A DNA stretch of 64,000 nt from RPQJ01 sp963793005 (GCA_963793005.1 CAWBYP010000002.1:310001-374000), one strand, 5' to 3'. Shown: positions 51,517-60,493, numbered from the stretch's first letter. Notes: a model not told the origin generated them from the letters alone. Numbers and translations: made by a program.

Positions 51517-51960
51517 TCAGGTGCTTTCCTGTGCCGACGCGGCGTGCGGCTTCAAGCTGTCCTTGACCTCGGGCGGCATGTAGTTCTCGTCATGCTTGGC
51601 GAGCACCTCTTCGGCAATGAACGTGCCGTCGGGCTGGAGCTTGCCGCGCGCGATCACGCCCTGCCCCTCGCGGAACAGGTCGGGCAGGACGCCCGTGTAG
51701 CTGACCACCGTTTCCTCGGCGAAATCCGTCAACACGAAATGTACCTCGAGGCTGCCCGGCTCGCGCTTGAGGCTGCCGTCCTCGACCAGCCCACCGACGC
51801 GGAACGAGCGGGTCGCAGGCGCCTCTCCCGACTTTATCTGCGACGGGCTGTAGTAATAGAGCAGGTTCTGCTGGAAAGCCTGCAGTGCAAAAGTCGTGGC
51901 AATGCCCACCCCTACCAGGATGGCGGCCACCGTCAACATTCGCTTCCGACGCGGTGTCAT
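51517..51960 (-). CDS. ccmE: Haem chaperone CcmE
   Basis: The 147-residue protein has an N-terminal membrane anchor and an OB-fold domain. The covalent haem-binding His123 lies in AKHDENYMPPEV, with Tyr127 as likely axial ligand. It receives haem from CcmABCD and passes it to CcmF. ATG 51960 follows AGGAG and overlaps the ccmD stop (ATATGA). A longer frame exists upstream but overlaps ccmD. Confidence 0.95.
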   Translation of the reverse strand: MTPRRKRMLTVAAILVGVGIATTFALQAFQQNLLYYYSPSQIKSGEAPATRSFRVGGLVEDGSLKREPGSLEVHFVLTDFAEETVVSYTGVLPDLFREGQGVIARGKLQPDGTFIAEEVLAKHDENYMPPEVKDSLKPHAASAQEST

Positions 51961-52130
51961 ATCCGGTTCTCCTTGTTCGTTGTCGTCCTGCGCTGGGCCA
52001 GGAGTTTCTGTTCGGCCTCGCTGCGGCGCGCCGATGTCCAATTGAGCACCAGCACGAGTGCCGTCAGGCCATAGGAGGTCCAGACGAACCCGCCATAACC
52101 GCCCATATCAAGAAAATCACGTAAGCCCAT
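51957..52130 (-). CDS. ccmD: CcmD, small haem-exporter protein
   Basis: This 57-residue gene has MGLRDFLDMGGYGGFVWTSYGLTALVLVLNWTSARR: the short N-terminal amphipathic region, one transmembrane helix and a basic tail with coiled Gln/Arg-rich residues of CcmD. It tethers CcmE to the CcmAB-CcmC complex. ATG 52130 is three bases after the ccmC stop and its own TGA overlaps the ccmE start. It was found by reading the gap between ccmC and ccmE. Confidence 0.92.
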   Translation of the reverse strand: MGLRDFLDMGGYGGFVWTSYGLTALVLVLNWTSARRSEAEQKLLAQRRTTTNKENRI

Positions 52131-52133
52131 GTT

Positions 52134-52862
52134 TTAACTCGCTTCGTTGAGCCACGACGCATTACGCTCGCGGCGCAGGATCTCGGCCCTGAGCCGCCGG
52201 CAGACCAGCCAGCCGAAATAGAGCTGGAACCCGGCCATCATGATGAACAGCGGAATCAGCATCGGCAGGGCGATCGACGGTTTGTCAAACTTCGTCACGC
52301 TTGCTGCCTGGTGCAGCGTGGACCACCACTTCACGGAATAGTGGATGATGGGAACGTTGATCACGCCCACGATCGCCAGCACGGCGCTCGCGCGGTCCGC
52401 GCGCTGCGCCTCGTCGAACGACGAGCGCAACGCCATGTAGCCGAGGTACAGGAACAGCAGGATCAACTCCGACGTGAGCCGCGCGTCCCAGACCCACCAG
52501 GTGCCCCACATCGGTTTGCCCCAGATGGAACCCGTGGCCAGCGCCAGGAAGGCAAACGATGCGCCGACCGGCGCAACGGCCGCCGCGGCAGCGTGTGCAA
52601 GCTTGATGCGCCAGATGAGCCCGATGGCGGCCGCAGCGGCCATGACCACGTAGCCAAACATGGACATCCATGCGCTCGGGGCGTGCACGTAAAGGATCCG
52701 GAAGGCGTCGCCCTGCTGGTAGTCGGCCGGCGCCTTGACCAGGCCCCACCAGGTGGCGAGCAGGATCAGCGCAAGCGCCGGCCAGCCGAACCACGGCGCC
52801 AGCCGGTCGAGCAGGCGATATGCGTGCGGCGGCGAGCCGAATTTATGAATCCATGTCCACAT
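52134..52862 (-). CDS. ccmC: Haem exporter CcmC
   Basis: The 242-residue integral membrane protein has about six hydrophobic segments and the tryptophan-rich haem motif WGKPMWGTWWVWDARLTSELILLFLYLGY (WWD domain). Conserved His residues lie in the ILYVHAPSAWMSMFGYV and IIHYSVKWWSTLHQ loops. It presents haem to CcmE. It starts 33 bases after ccmB and ends three bases before ccmD. Confidence 0.94.
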   Translation of the reverse strand: MWTWIHKFGSPPHAYRLLDRLAPWFGWPALALILLATWWGLVKAPADYQQGDAFRILYVHAPSAWMSMFGYVVMAAAAAIGLIWRIKLAHAAAAAVAPVGASFAFLALATGSIWGKPMWGTWWVWDARLTSELILLFLYLGYMALRSSFDEAQRADRASAVLAIVGVINVPIIHYSVKWWSTLHQAASVTKFDKPSIALPMLIPLFIMMAGFQLYFGWLVCRRLRAEILRRERNASWLNEAS

Positions 52863-52895
52863 ATGGGTCCTTTGACGGATACCTGTAAAGTTTGT

Positions 52896-53582
52896 TCAGT
52901 TTTCGACGCTGATCCTGATCGCCGCGGACATCGCCAGCGGCCCGAGGCTCAGCACCAGGAAGAAGATCGCGGCGAGCAGTTGCAGGGGCCCCGCCGGCGA
53001 ATCGCCATCCATGGTCATGGTGACCGCGCGCGAACCGAATATCAGCAACGGCATCGCCAGCGGCAGCACCAGCAGCGACAGCAGCACGCTCCCCCGCCGC
53101 ACGCCAACCGTCAGGCCGGCGCCGATGCCACCCAGGACGCTGAGCGTCAGGGTGCCGAGCAGCAGCGACAGCACCAGCGTTCCCCAGGCCTCGTACGGCA
53201 GGCCGAGCGCAGTGCCAACGATCGGGGACACCAGGACCAGCGGCAGGCCGGTTATCACCCAATGCCCTGCCACCTTGGCCAGCAGCAGCCAGCCCAGGGG
53301 CTGGCCTGACAGTACCCACTGTTCCATCGTGCCGTCTTCGACATCGGAGCGGAACAATGATTCCAATGCGAGCAGCGACGAGAGGAGCGCCGCCACCCAC
53401 ACCACCCCACCGGCGATGGTCCGCAGCTGGTTCAGGTCGGGGGTCGTGGCCAGCGGGAACAGCGTCGTGACGACCACATAGAAGATGAGCGGCTGGGCAA
53501 CCTCGTCCCAGCGTCGCCAGGCCAGGGTCATGTCCCTGAAGAACACCAGCTTGGCGGCGGACGCAGTGGAGGCACGGCGCAT
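52896..53582 (-). CDS. ccmB: ABC transporter permease CcmB
   Basis: The 228-residue membrane protein has about six helices and the CcmB pattern: FFRDMTLAWRRWDEVAQPLIFYVVVTTLFPLA, FRSDVEDGTMEQWVLSGQPLGWLLLAKVAGHW. It forms the membrane part of the CcmAB ATPase that releases holo-CcmE. ATG 53582 shares its A with the ccmA TGA stop (TGATG), so translation is coupled. Confidence 0.93.
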   Translation of the reverse strand: MRRASTASAAKLVFFRDMTLAWRRWDEVAQPLIFYVVVTTLFPLATTPDLNQLRTIAGGVVWVAALLSSLLALESLFRSDVEDGTMEQWVLSGQPLGWLLLAKVAGHWVITGLPLVLVSPIVGTALGLPYEAWGTLVLSLLLGTLTLSVLGGIGAGLTVGVRRGSVLLSLLVLPLAMPLLIFGSRAVTMTMDGDSPAGPLQLLAAIFFLVLSLGPLAMSAAIRISVEN

Positions 53583-54208
53583 CAGCTGAGCTCCAGCCGG
53601 CGCAGGCTCGGCGACTCGTCCAGCAGCCGCTGGTGCGCGGCCGCCAGCGCCAGGCCGCCGTGGCTGACGTGCTCCTGCACCAGCTCCTCCACCAGCGAGA
53701 CGCCGGCGCTGTCGAGGTTGGTCACGGGCTCGTCGAGTACCCACAACGAGGCCTCGGCAAGCAGCAGGCGGGCCAGCGCCAGCCGGCGCTTCTGGCCCGC
53801 GGACAGCGAGCGAGCGGGCAGGTCGCCGCGGGACAGGATGCCGACACGCTCAAGCGCAGCGTCAATATCCCGGGTCGTGAGGTCCTGGCGCAGCCCGGCC
53901 AGGAACTTCAGGTTCTCGCGAGCCGTCAGGTCGGCCTTCAGCGAATTGGGATGACCCAGATAGGCCAGCTGTGAGTGGAATTCATCGCGACAATCGCGCA
54001 CCGGCCGGCCGCACCAGTCCAGTTCGCCGCTCTCCGCAGGCAGCAGGCCGCAAATCACGCGCAGCAGCGTCGTCTTTCCGACGCCATTCGGTCCCGTGAT
54101 CTTCAGGAAATCGCCGGCGCGCAGCACGAAAGACACGTCCCTCAGGATGTGCCTGTCACCACGCCACGCGTTAATCGCTCGAGCTTCGAGCACGGCCCCG
54201 TCGGGCAT
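53582..54208 (-). CDS. ccmA: ATP-binding protein CcmA
   Basis: The 208-residue ABC ATPase has Walker A GPNGVGKTTLL near residue 38, the signature SLSAGQKRRLALARLLL and Walker B LWVLDEPVTNLD. It powers release of haem-loaded CcmE. ATG 54208 follows GGAGG and is the start of the nine-gene ccmABCDEFGHI operon. Longer upstream frames have no ribosome site and no family similarity. The ~90 bases upstream carry the operon promoter region. Confidence 0.93.
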   Translation of the reverse strand: MPDGAVLEARAINAWRGDRHILRDVSFVLRAGDFLKITGPNGVGKTTLLRVICGLLPAESGELDWCGRPVRDCRDEFHSQLAYLGHPNSLKADLTARENLKFLAGLRQDLTTRDIDAALERVGILSRGDLPARSLSAGQKRRLALARLLLAEASLWVLDEPVTNLDSAGVSLVEELVQEHVSHGGLALAAAHQRLLDESPSLRRLELS

Positions 54209-54299
54209 TCGATCCTCCACCAGCACAATTCGGGGCCATCCAGCTGGACCAGGTCCAACTGGGTCACCTGAGCCGCGGCGGAGTCTAGCAAATCGGACG

Positions 54300-56306
54300 T
54301 CATTCCTGCGCTGCGGCATGCCGCAGCGGCGCATCCCCGACAGGCTCCAGCACTATGAGCTCGGCGCCTTCTTCTACGCGATCACCCTGCTTGACGTCCA
54401 CGGACAATACTGTTCCGTCCCAGGGCGCAGCCAGAGAATGCTCCATTTTCATCGCTTCCAGTACCACCAGCACCTCGCCTGCCTTGACCCGGGCACCAGT
54501 CGTCGCCCTTACGTCCAGTACGTGCCCTGGCATGGGCGCCTTCAGGTGACCCTCGTGCTCGGCGGAAGCCTGGTGCGTGGCCCCGTCGTCTTCCTGTACC
54601 TCGAAACGCAGGCACTGGCGGCGCACTACGGTCGACGCCGGCGTGACTTCCACGTAGGCCGATACCGGGAAATGATCGATCGTGCCGACGAGATCGCCAC
54701 CGCCCCCTGACGCCAGCCAGAGTTCACGGTCCAGGCCGCCCGACTTGACGGCCCATGCCCCGTCCGCCGCAGCGCGCAGGCTGAGGCTCCGCCTGTCGTC
54801 CCCGATGCGCAGCGCGAAGCGCACCACCGGGTCGCCATTCAGCCGGAATCCGCTTGATGCGCCCCACGGGGACGCGGGCTCGGTGGGGACATCCTGCGAC
54901 GGTCCCAGGCGCCGAGCCGCCGCGAGCAGCCAGGCATCCTCACGCTCGGCCGGGGTCTCACCGACAGGCTGCAGCGACTGCTCCAGCAGGCGCGTGCTGA
55001 CATCGCCCGCACGCACCGCCTCGGCACCGAGGATTTCCCACAGGTAACGCGCGTTGCAGCGCACTCCGTCAACCTCGATTTTCTCGAGCGCACTGCGCAG
55101 CAGCTCTATCGCGCTTCCACGATCCTGCCCCCAGGCGATCACCTTGGCGATCATCGGGTCGTAGTGCACGCTCACCGCGTCGCCTTCGCGCACCCCGCTA
55201 TCCACGCGCACCTCGGGCAGCGCTTCGGGAAAACGCAGGCGGTGCAGCCGACCGGTGGACGGCAGGAATCCCCGCTCGGGGTCTTCCGCGTAGAGGCGCG
55301 CCTCGACGGCATGCCCGCTGCAGCGGATGTCCTGCTGTGCAAGCGGCAAGCTCTCCCCGGCCGCGACCCGCAACTGCCACTCGACCAGGTCGAGCCCGGT
55401 GATCATCTCGGTGACCGGATGCTCGACCTGCAGCCTTGTGTTCATCTCGAGGAAGTAGAAGTCCCGCCCGTCGTACAGGAACTCGACGGTACCCGCGCCC
55501 TCGTAGGCGACCGCGCGCGCGGCAGCCACCGCGGCAGCGCCCATCGCGTCGCGCGTGTGCTCACCGATGCCGGGCGCCGGCGCTTCCTCGATGACCTTCT
55601 GGTGCCTGCGCTGCAGCGAGCAGTCGCGCTCGAACAGGTGCACGGCCGAGCCGAACGAGTCGGCGAAGACCTGGATCTCGACATGCCTGCCTTTTTCGAC
55701 GAAGCGCTCGAGCAACATACGCTCGTCGCCAAACGACTTCGCGGCCTCGCGCCGCGCGCCGGCCAGCGCCTCGGCGAAATTGTCGGCCTCGCGCACGATC
55801 CTCATGCCCTTGCCGCCGCCGCCGGCCGTCGGCTTGATGAGCAGCGGGAAGCCGAGACTCCGTGCCTCGCGTTCGAGTCGCGCCTCCGACTGGTCGTCCC
55901 CGTCGTAGCCTGGCAGCACCGGCACGCCCGCAGCCGCCATCAGCTGCCGTGCCTCGCTCTTCGAACCCATGCGCAGGATCGCGTCCTCGGGCGGACCGAC
56001 GAAAACGATGCCGGCCTCGCGGCACGCACGGGCGAATGCGGCGTTCTCGGACAGGAAGCCGTAGCCCGGGTGGATTGCGCTCGCGCGCGTCGCGCGCGCC
56101 GCATCCAGGATCCGGGCCATGTCCAGGTAGCTCTCGCGCGCTGCCGCCGGGCCGACCAGCACCGCCTCATCTGCCAGACGCGTATGCAATGCACCGCGAT
56201 CGGCCTCCGAATACACCGCGATCGTGCGCATGCCGAGGCGCCGGGCGGTACGGATGACCCGGCAGGCGATCTCGCCGCGGTTGGCAATCAGCAGGCTGTC
56301 GATCAT
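54300..56306 (-). CDS. liuD: Methylcrotonyl-CoA carboxylase alpha subunit (biotin-containing)
   Basis: The 668-residue protein has a biotin carboxylase domain (LLIANRGEIACRVIRTARRLGM; PTAGGGGKGMRIV; LEMNTRLQVEHPVTEMITG), a middle domain of BT type and a biotinyl domain with Lys620 in LEAMKMEHS. It partners the beta subunit gene six bases upstream. The pair carboxylates 3-methylcrotonyl-CoA in leucine degradation; the IVD neighbour supports this. It is the last gene of the minus-strand unit headed by the isovaleryl-CoA dehydrogenase. Confidence 0.87.
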   Translation of the reverse strand: MIDSLLIANRGEIACRVIRTARRLGMRTIAVYSEADRGALHTRLADEAVLVGPAAARESYLDMARILDAARATRASAIHPGYGFLSENAAFARACREAGIVFVGPPEDAILRMGSKSEARQLMAAAGVPVLPGYDGDDQSEARLEREARSLGFPLLIKPTAGGGGKGMRIVREADNFAEALAGARREAAKSFGDERMLLERFVEKGRHVEIQVFADSFGSAVHLFERDCSLQRRHQKVIEEAPAPGIGEHTRDAMGAAAVAAARAVAYEGAGTVEFLYDGRDFYFLEMNTRLQVEHPVTEMITGLDLVEWQLRVAAGESLPLAQQDIRCSGHAVEARLYAEDPERGFLPSTGRLHRLRFPEALPEVRVDSGVREGDAVSVHYDPMIAKVIAWGQDRGSAIELLRSALEKIEVDGVRCNARYLWEILGAEAVRAGDVSTRLLEQSLQPVGETPAEREDAWLLAAARRLGPSQDVPTEPASPWGASSGFRLNGDPVVRFALRIGDDRRSLSLRAAADGAWAVKSGGLDRELWLASGGGGDLVGTIDHFPVSAYVEVTPASTVVRRQCLRFEVQEDDGATHQASAEHEGHLKAPMPGHVLDVRATTGARVKAGEVLVVLEAMKMEHSLAAPWDGTVLSVDVKQGDRVEEGAELIVLEPVGDAPLRHAAAQE

Positions 56307-56312
56307 GGTTCG

Positions 56313-57920
56313 CTACATCCTGAAGATGCCGTAGGGGGTCTCGCCCTCGTCCGGCCGGCACGTGGAGGCCGCAAGCGCAAGCTTCAGCACCTCGCGCGTG
56401 TCCGCCGGATCGATCACGCCGTCATCCCAGAGCCTTGCGCTCGCGTAATAGGGGTGCCCCTGAGTGTCGTACTGCGCCTGTATTTCCTCGCGGAACGATT
56501 TCTCCTCGGCCGCCGGCCAGTCCGTGCCGCGGCGCTCCGCGCCCTCGCGGCGCACGATTGCGAGCACGGTCGCTGCCTGCTCGCCTCCCATGACCGAGAT
56601 CCGTGAATTCGGCCAGCTCCACAGGAAACGGCCACCGTAGGCACGCCCGCACATCGCATAGTTGCCGGCCCCGAACGAGCCACCGATCACGACCGTGAAC
56701 TTCGGCACCGAGGCACAGGCCACGGCGGTCACCATTTTCGCGCCATCGCGCGCGATTCCACCGGCCTCGTACTTGCGACCCACCATGAAGCCCGTGATGT
56801 TCTGCAGGAACACCAGCGGCACGCGCCGGCGATTGCACAGCTCCACGAAGTGCGCGCCCTTCAACGCCGACTCGGAGAACAGAACACCGTTGTTAGCGAT
56901 GATCCCCACCGGATATCCACCTATGCTGGCAAAGCCGCAGGCGAGCGTCGTGCCGTAGAGCGCCTTGAACTCGTCGAACTCGGATGCGTCCACGAGCCGC
57001 GCGATCACCTCGCGCACGTCGTACGGATGCCGCGTGTCGCGCGGCACCACACCGTAGAGCGTATCCGCGGCATAGCGCGGCTGGCGCTCGGCTACGGGTG
57101 GGGGACGGGAACCGGTGCGATTGAGCCGCGTGACCAGGCGGCGCGCCATCCACAGCGCATGTGCGTCGTTGTCGGCAAGGTGGTCAACCACGCCGGACTG
57201 GCGCGCGTGCACGTCGCCGCCGCCCAGCGTCTCGGCGTCCACTCGTTCGCCGGTCGCGGCCTGCACCAGTGGCGGTCCGCCGAGAAAAATGGTGCCCTGC
57301 TCGCGCACGATGATCGACTCGTCGCACATAGCCGGTACATAGGCGCCGCCTGCGGTGCACGAACCCATGACCACGGCCAGCTGCGGTATCCCAAGCGCCG
57401 ACATCTGCGCCTGGTTGTAGAAGATCCGGCCGAAGTGCTCGCGGTCCGGGAATACTTCGTCCTGGCGTGGCAGGAACGCACCACCCGAGTCAACCAGATA
57501 GATACAGGGCAGGCGATTCTCCAGCGCCACGTCCTGCGCGCGCAGGTGCTTCCTGACGGTGATCGGGTAGTAGGTACCGCCTTTCACCGTCGCGTCATTG
57601 GCGACGATCACGCACTCGAGGCCATTGACCCGGCCGATCCCCGCAACGATGCCGCCCGAGGGGATCCAGTCGCCATAGAGTTCGTGCCCGGCGAGCTGAG
57701 CGATCTCGAGAAAAGGCGAGCCCGGGTCGAGCAGGCGATCAACGCGGTCGCGCACGAACATCTTGTCGCGTGACTCGTGCTGGGCACGCGCGGCCGCTGA
57801 CCCACCCTCCTTCACCTTGTCCACCAGTTCGCGAAGCTCGCGGGCGAGCCTGCGATTCACCGCGGCGTTGCCGGTGAAGTCGTCCGAGGCTGGGTTGATG
57901 CGACTCTCGATCACGCTCAC
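56313..57920 (-). CDS. liuB: Methylcrotonyl-CoA carboxylase beta subunit
   Basis: The 535-residue carboxyltransferase begins at ATG 57920 and has DRVDRLLDPGSPFLEIAQLAGHELYGDWIPSGGIVAGIG, CIYLVDSGGAFLPRQDEVFPDREHFGRIFYNQAQMSALGIPQ (typical MCC beta), and ends YGIFRM as MCC beta subunits do. The C-terminal half keeps the CoA/biotin pocket LQNITGFMVGRKYEAGGIARDGAKMV. It follows the CitE-like gene in the order IVD, MaoC, CitE-like, beta, alpha. Confidence 0.9.
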   Translation of the reverse strand: MSVIESRINPASDDFTGNAAVNRRLARELRELVDKVKEGGSAAARAQHESRDKMFVRDRVDRLLDPGSPFLEIAQLAGHELYGDWIPSGGIVAGIGRVNGLECVIVANDATVKGGTYYPITVRKHLRAQDVALENRLPCIYLVDSGGAFLPRQDEVFPDREHFGRIFYNQAQMSALGIPQLAVVMGSCTAGGAYVPAMCDESIIVREQGTIFLGGPPLVQAATGERVDAETLGGGDVHARQSGVVDHLADNDAHALWMARRLVTRLNRTGSRPPPVAERQPRYAADTLYGVVPRDTRHPYDVREVIARLVDASEFDEFKALYGTTLACGFASIGGYPVGIIANNGVLFSESALKGAHFVELCNRRRVPLVFLQNITGFMVGRKYEAGGIARDGAKMVTAVACASVPKFTVVIGGSFGAGNYAMCGRAYGGRFLWSWPNSRISVMGGEQAATVLAIVRREGAERRGTDWPAAEEKSFREEIQAQYDTQGHPYYASARLWDDGVIDPADTREVLKLALAASTCRPDEGETPYGIFRM

Positions 57921-57944
57921 TTTGGTTTCCCCCGTGGCCCGGGC

Positions 57945-58808
57945 TCAGCGACGTTCGGCGGCGGCGAGTATCCGCTCGGCCTGCCGGATGTGGGGCTTGT
58001 CGAGCATGCGCCCGTCAAGCGACAGGACTCCGGCGCCCGGCGCGGCCCGGAATGCCTCGAGGACGCGGCGCGCCCATTCCACCTCTGTCTCCGAGGGCTG
58101 GAACGCCGCGTGGATCGGCGCGACCTGGGCCGGGTGGATCGCCATTTTCCCGGTAAAGCCCTGCCGTCGCGAGTCGCGCGCGCGGACCTCGATCGCCGCG
58201 GCGTCGCGGATCTCGGTGTCGACAGTGTCGATAGCCGCCACGCCTGCCGCCGCCGCCGCCAGCAGGCATGCAGTGCGTGCATGCACGTATGCCGGATCGA
58301 ACCCGCCCTCGGGCGACCTGTTCGACACGGCACCCAGGTCCGCGGCGAGGTCCTCGGCGCCCCAGGTCAATCCCAGCACCCGTGGCGGCAGCGCGGCGAA
58401 ACTCGCCGCGTTCAACACTGCGGCGGCACTCTCGGTGATCAACGGGATCAGGCCGACGCTACCCGGCGCCATGCCGGCACGCGCCTCGAGCGCAGCCATC
58501 CAGTGGCTCATCTCGAGCACGTCGGCGCCGCTGCGAGCCTTGGGCAGCATGATTCCATCCGGACGCAGTTCCATCACCGCAGCGAGGTCCGTGAGCGCGT
58601 CGTCCGACTCGACGGAATTTACGCGCACCCACAGCGGTACCCTGCGTTCGGCCGAGCCGAGGTACCGCGCAATCTCCTGCCGCGCCGCCGGGCGCTGCCC
58701 GGGCACGACTGAATCCTCCAGGTCGAAGATCACCGCGTCGGCACCACTGGCGACGGCCTTGGCGAAGCGCTCCGGCCGGTCGCCCGGGACGAACAGCATC
58801 GAGCGCAT
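57945..58808 (-). CDS. HpcH/HpaI-CitE family CoA-ester lyase (Rv2498c-like)
   Basis: The 287-residue TIM-barrel lyase has MLFVPGDRPERFAKAVASGADAVIFDLEDSV, WVRVNS (substrate Arg), MLPKARS, LIPLITES and LGLTWGAEDLAADLGA, the metal and catalytic set of CitE-like beta-hydroxyacyl-CoA lyases. In Mycobacterium tuberculosis the equivalent Rv2498c cleaves (R)-HMG-CoA and citramalyl-CoA, serving leucine and itaconate breakdown, and lies in a cluster with the same gene content. The ATG overlaps the MaoC stop (TGATG). It would replace the usual HMG-CoA lyase (LiuE), which is absent here. Confidence 0.82.
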   Translation of the reverse strand: MRSMLFVPGDRPERFAKAVASGADAVIFDLEDSVVPGQRPAARQEIARYLGSAERRVPLWVRVNSVESDDALTDLAAVMELRPDGIMLPKARSGADVLEMSHWMAALEARAGMAPGSVGLIPLITESAAAVLNAASFAALPPRVLGLTWGAEDLAADLGAVSNRSPEGGFDPAYVHARTACLLAAAAAGVAAIDTVDTEIRDAAAIEVRARDSRRQGFTGKMAIHPAQVAPIHAAFQPSETEVEWARRVLEAFRAAPGAGVLSLDGRMLDKPHIRQAERILAAAERR

Positions 58809-59269
58809 CAGGCTGCCGCCCTGCGCTTCATCAGCGCCGTGCGCTTGCATACCGCCACTACCTCGTCGCGCTGGTTGAAGCACCTGTGCTCGAAAATCAC
58901 GATGCCAGCCGAGGGGCGCGAACGGCTGGCCCGCATGTCATGAACGACGGTTTCGCTGCGCAGCGTGTCGCCAGGAAACACTGGCTTCGGGAAGCGCACC
59001 TCGTCCCAGCCCAGGTTCGCAATCGTCGTGCCGAGCGTCGTGTCGGCGACCGACACGCCGACCATCAGGCTCAGCGTGAAGCAGCTGTTCACGATACGGC
59101 TGCCGAACTCGGTGCCCTTCATGTACTCCTCGTCGAGGTGCAGGGCCGCCGGGTTGTGCGTAAGCGCACTGAACAACAGGTTGTCCGCCTCGGTGACGGT
59201 TCGGCGCAGCACGTGCTCGAAGCGCATGCCGACGGTGAAATCCTCGTAGTACAAGCCACCCATGCCCAT
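58808..59269 (-). CDS. MaoC family enoyl-CoA hydratase (methylglutaconyl/mesaconyl type)
   Basis: The 153-residue single hot-dog hydratase has FEHVLRRTVTEADNLLFSALTHNPAALHLDEEYMKGTEFGSRIVNS, where the catalytic His and Asp of MaoC enzymes are replaced in part, as in the mesaconyl-CoA hydratase/Rv2499c branch. It would hydrate 3-methylglutaconyl-CoA instead of a crotonase LiuC. The start is ATG 59269 or two codons later at 59263. It lies ten bases after the IVD gene and overlaps the CitE-like gene. Confidence 0.82.
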   Translation of the reverse strand: MGMGGLYYEDFTVGMRFEHVLRRTVTEADNLLFSALTHNPAALHLDEEYMKGTEFGSRIVNSCFTLSLMVGVSVADTTLGTTIANLGWDEVRFPKPVFPGDTLRSETVVHDMRASRSRPSAGIVIFEHRCFNQRDEVVAVCKRTALMKRRAAA

Positions 59270-59279
59270 GGCAGTGCCC

Positions 59280-60443
59280 TCAGGTCGTGGCCGCGAACAG
59301 CTCGCGCCCGATCAGCATGCGGCGGATCTCGCTGGTTCCGGCGCCGATCTCGTAGAGTTTCGCATCACGCAAAATTCGCCCAGCCGGGAAGTCGTTGATG
59401 TAGCCGTTGCCGCCGAGCGCCTGGATCGCCTCCAATGCAACCTTGGTCGCCTGCTCGGCCGCCAGCAGGATGCATCCCGCCGCGTCCATGCGCGTCGTCT
59501 GGCCCCGGTCACAGCACTGGGCCACCGCGTACACATATGCGCGACAGGAATTGGTGGCGGTGTACATGTCGGCGACCTTGCCCTGCATCAGCTGGAAACT
59601 GCCGATCGGCTGGCCGAACTGCTTGCGCTCGTGGATGTACGGGAGCACGAGGTCCAGGCTCGCCCGCATCAGGCCGAGCGGCCCGCCTGCAAGCACGACG
59701 CGCTCGTAGTCGAGGCCGCTCATCAGCACCTTGGCGCCGCCGCCGACCGACCCGAGCACGTTTTCCGCCGGCACCTCGCAATCCTCGAACACCAGCTCAC
59801 AGGTATCCGATCCGCGCATGCCGAGCTTGTCGAGCTTCTGTGCCGTCGAGTACCCGGCGAATTCCTTTTCAACCAGGAAAGCCGTGACACCCCTGGTGCC
59901 GAGCGAGGAATCCACAGTGGCGTAGACCACCAGCACGTCGGCTGTCGGCCCGTTCGTGATCCACATCTTGGTGCCATTCAGCACGAAGCGGTCGCCGCGT
60001 CGCTCTGCGCGCAGCCTCATGCCCATTACATCGGAGCCTGCACCTGTTTCGCTCATGGCCAGCGCCCCGAGATGCTCGCCGCTCACCAGCTTCGGCAGGT
60101 AGCGCGCCTTCTGATCGGGTGTGCCCCAGCGCCGGAGCTGGTTTACGCACAGGTTGGAATGGGCGCCGTAGGAGAGACCCACCGATCCAGACACCCGGCT
60201 CAATTCCTCCATTGCCACCACGTGGGCGAGGTAGCCGAGTCCTGACCCGCCCAGTTCCGGTTCGACCGTGATGCCGAGCAGGCCAAGTTCGCCAAGCTTC
60301 GGCCAGAGATCTCGCGGGAACTGGTTGCTTCGATCGATCTCGTCGGCGCGCGGCGCCAGTTCCGCCATCGCGAAGCTGCGCACCGTCTCGCGCAACAGGT
60401 CAAGGTCCTCGCCGAGTCCGAAGTCGAAGTCCACCACGGCCAT
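59280..60443 (-). CDS. liuA: Isovaleryl-CoA dehydrogenase
   Basis: The 387-residue FAD enzyme carries ALAMSETGAGSDVMGMRLRAERRGDRFVLNGTKMWITNGPTADVLVVYA, GLSYGAHSNLCVNQL and YERVVLAGGPLG with the catalytic Glu in the DYER motif that places isovaleryl-CoA dehydrogenases apart from straight-chain enzymes. It oxidises isovaleryl-CoA to 3-methylcrotonyl-CoA and heads the minus-strand operon. A 13-bp palindrome and the divergent gntR gene lie 37 bases upstream, so control by that regulator is likely. Confidence 0.9.
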   Translation of the reverse strand: MAVVDFDFGLGEDLDLLRETVRSFAMAELAPRADEIDRSNQFPRDLWPKLGELGLLGITVEPELGGSGLGYLAHVVAMEELSRVSGSVGLSYGAHSNLCVNQLRRWGTPDQKARYLPKLVSGEHLGALAMSETGAGSDVMGMRLRAERRGDRFVLNGTKMWITNGPTADVLVVYATVDSSLGTRGVTAFLVEKEFAGYSTAQKLDKLGMRGSDTCELVFEDCEVPAENVLGSVGGGAKVLMSGLDYERVVLAGGPLGLMRASLDLVLPYIHERKQFGQPIGSFQLMQGKVADMYTATNSCRAYVYAVAQCCDRGQTTRMDAAGCILLAAEQATKVALEAIQALGGNGYINDFPAGRILRDAKLYEIGAGTSEIRRMLIGRELFAATT

Positions 60444-60480
60444 GTCTCCCGAGTACTTGCCACCTGAACCGGTGCCGTAT

Positions 60481-60493
60481 ATTGTCGGACAAT
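60481..60493. promoter_or_regulatory. GntR-type operator palindrome
   Basis: ATTGTC-G-GACAAT is a perfect 6-1-6 inverted repeat. It fits the TNGTNNNACNA pattern of FadR-subfamily GntR sites and lies in the short gap between the divergent liuA-like operon and gntR, where it can control both. Assignment is by pattern and position. Confidence 0.7.
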
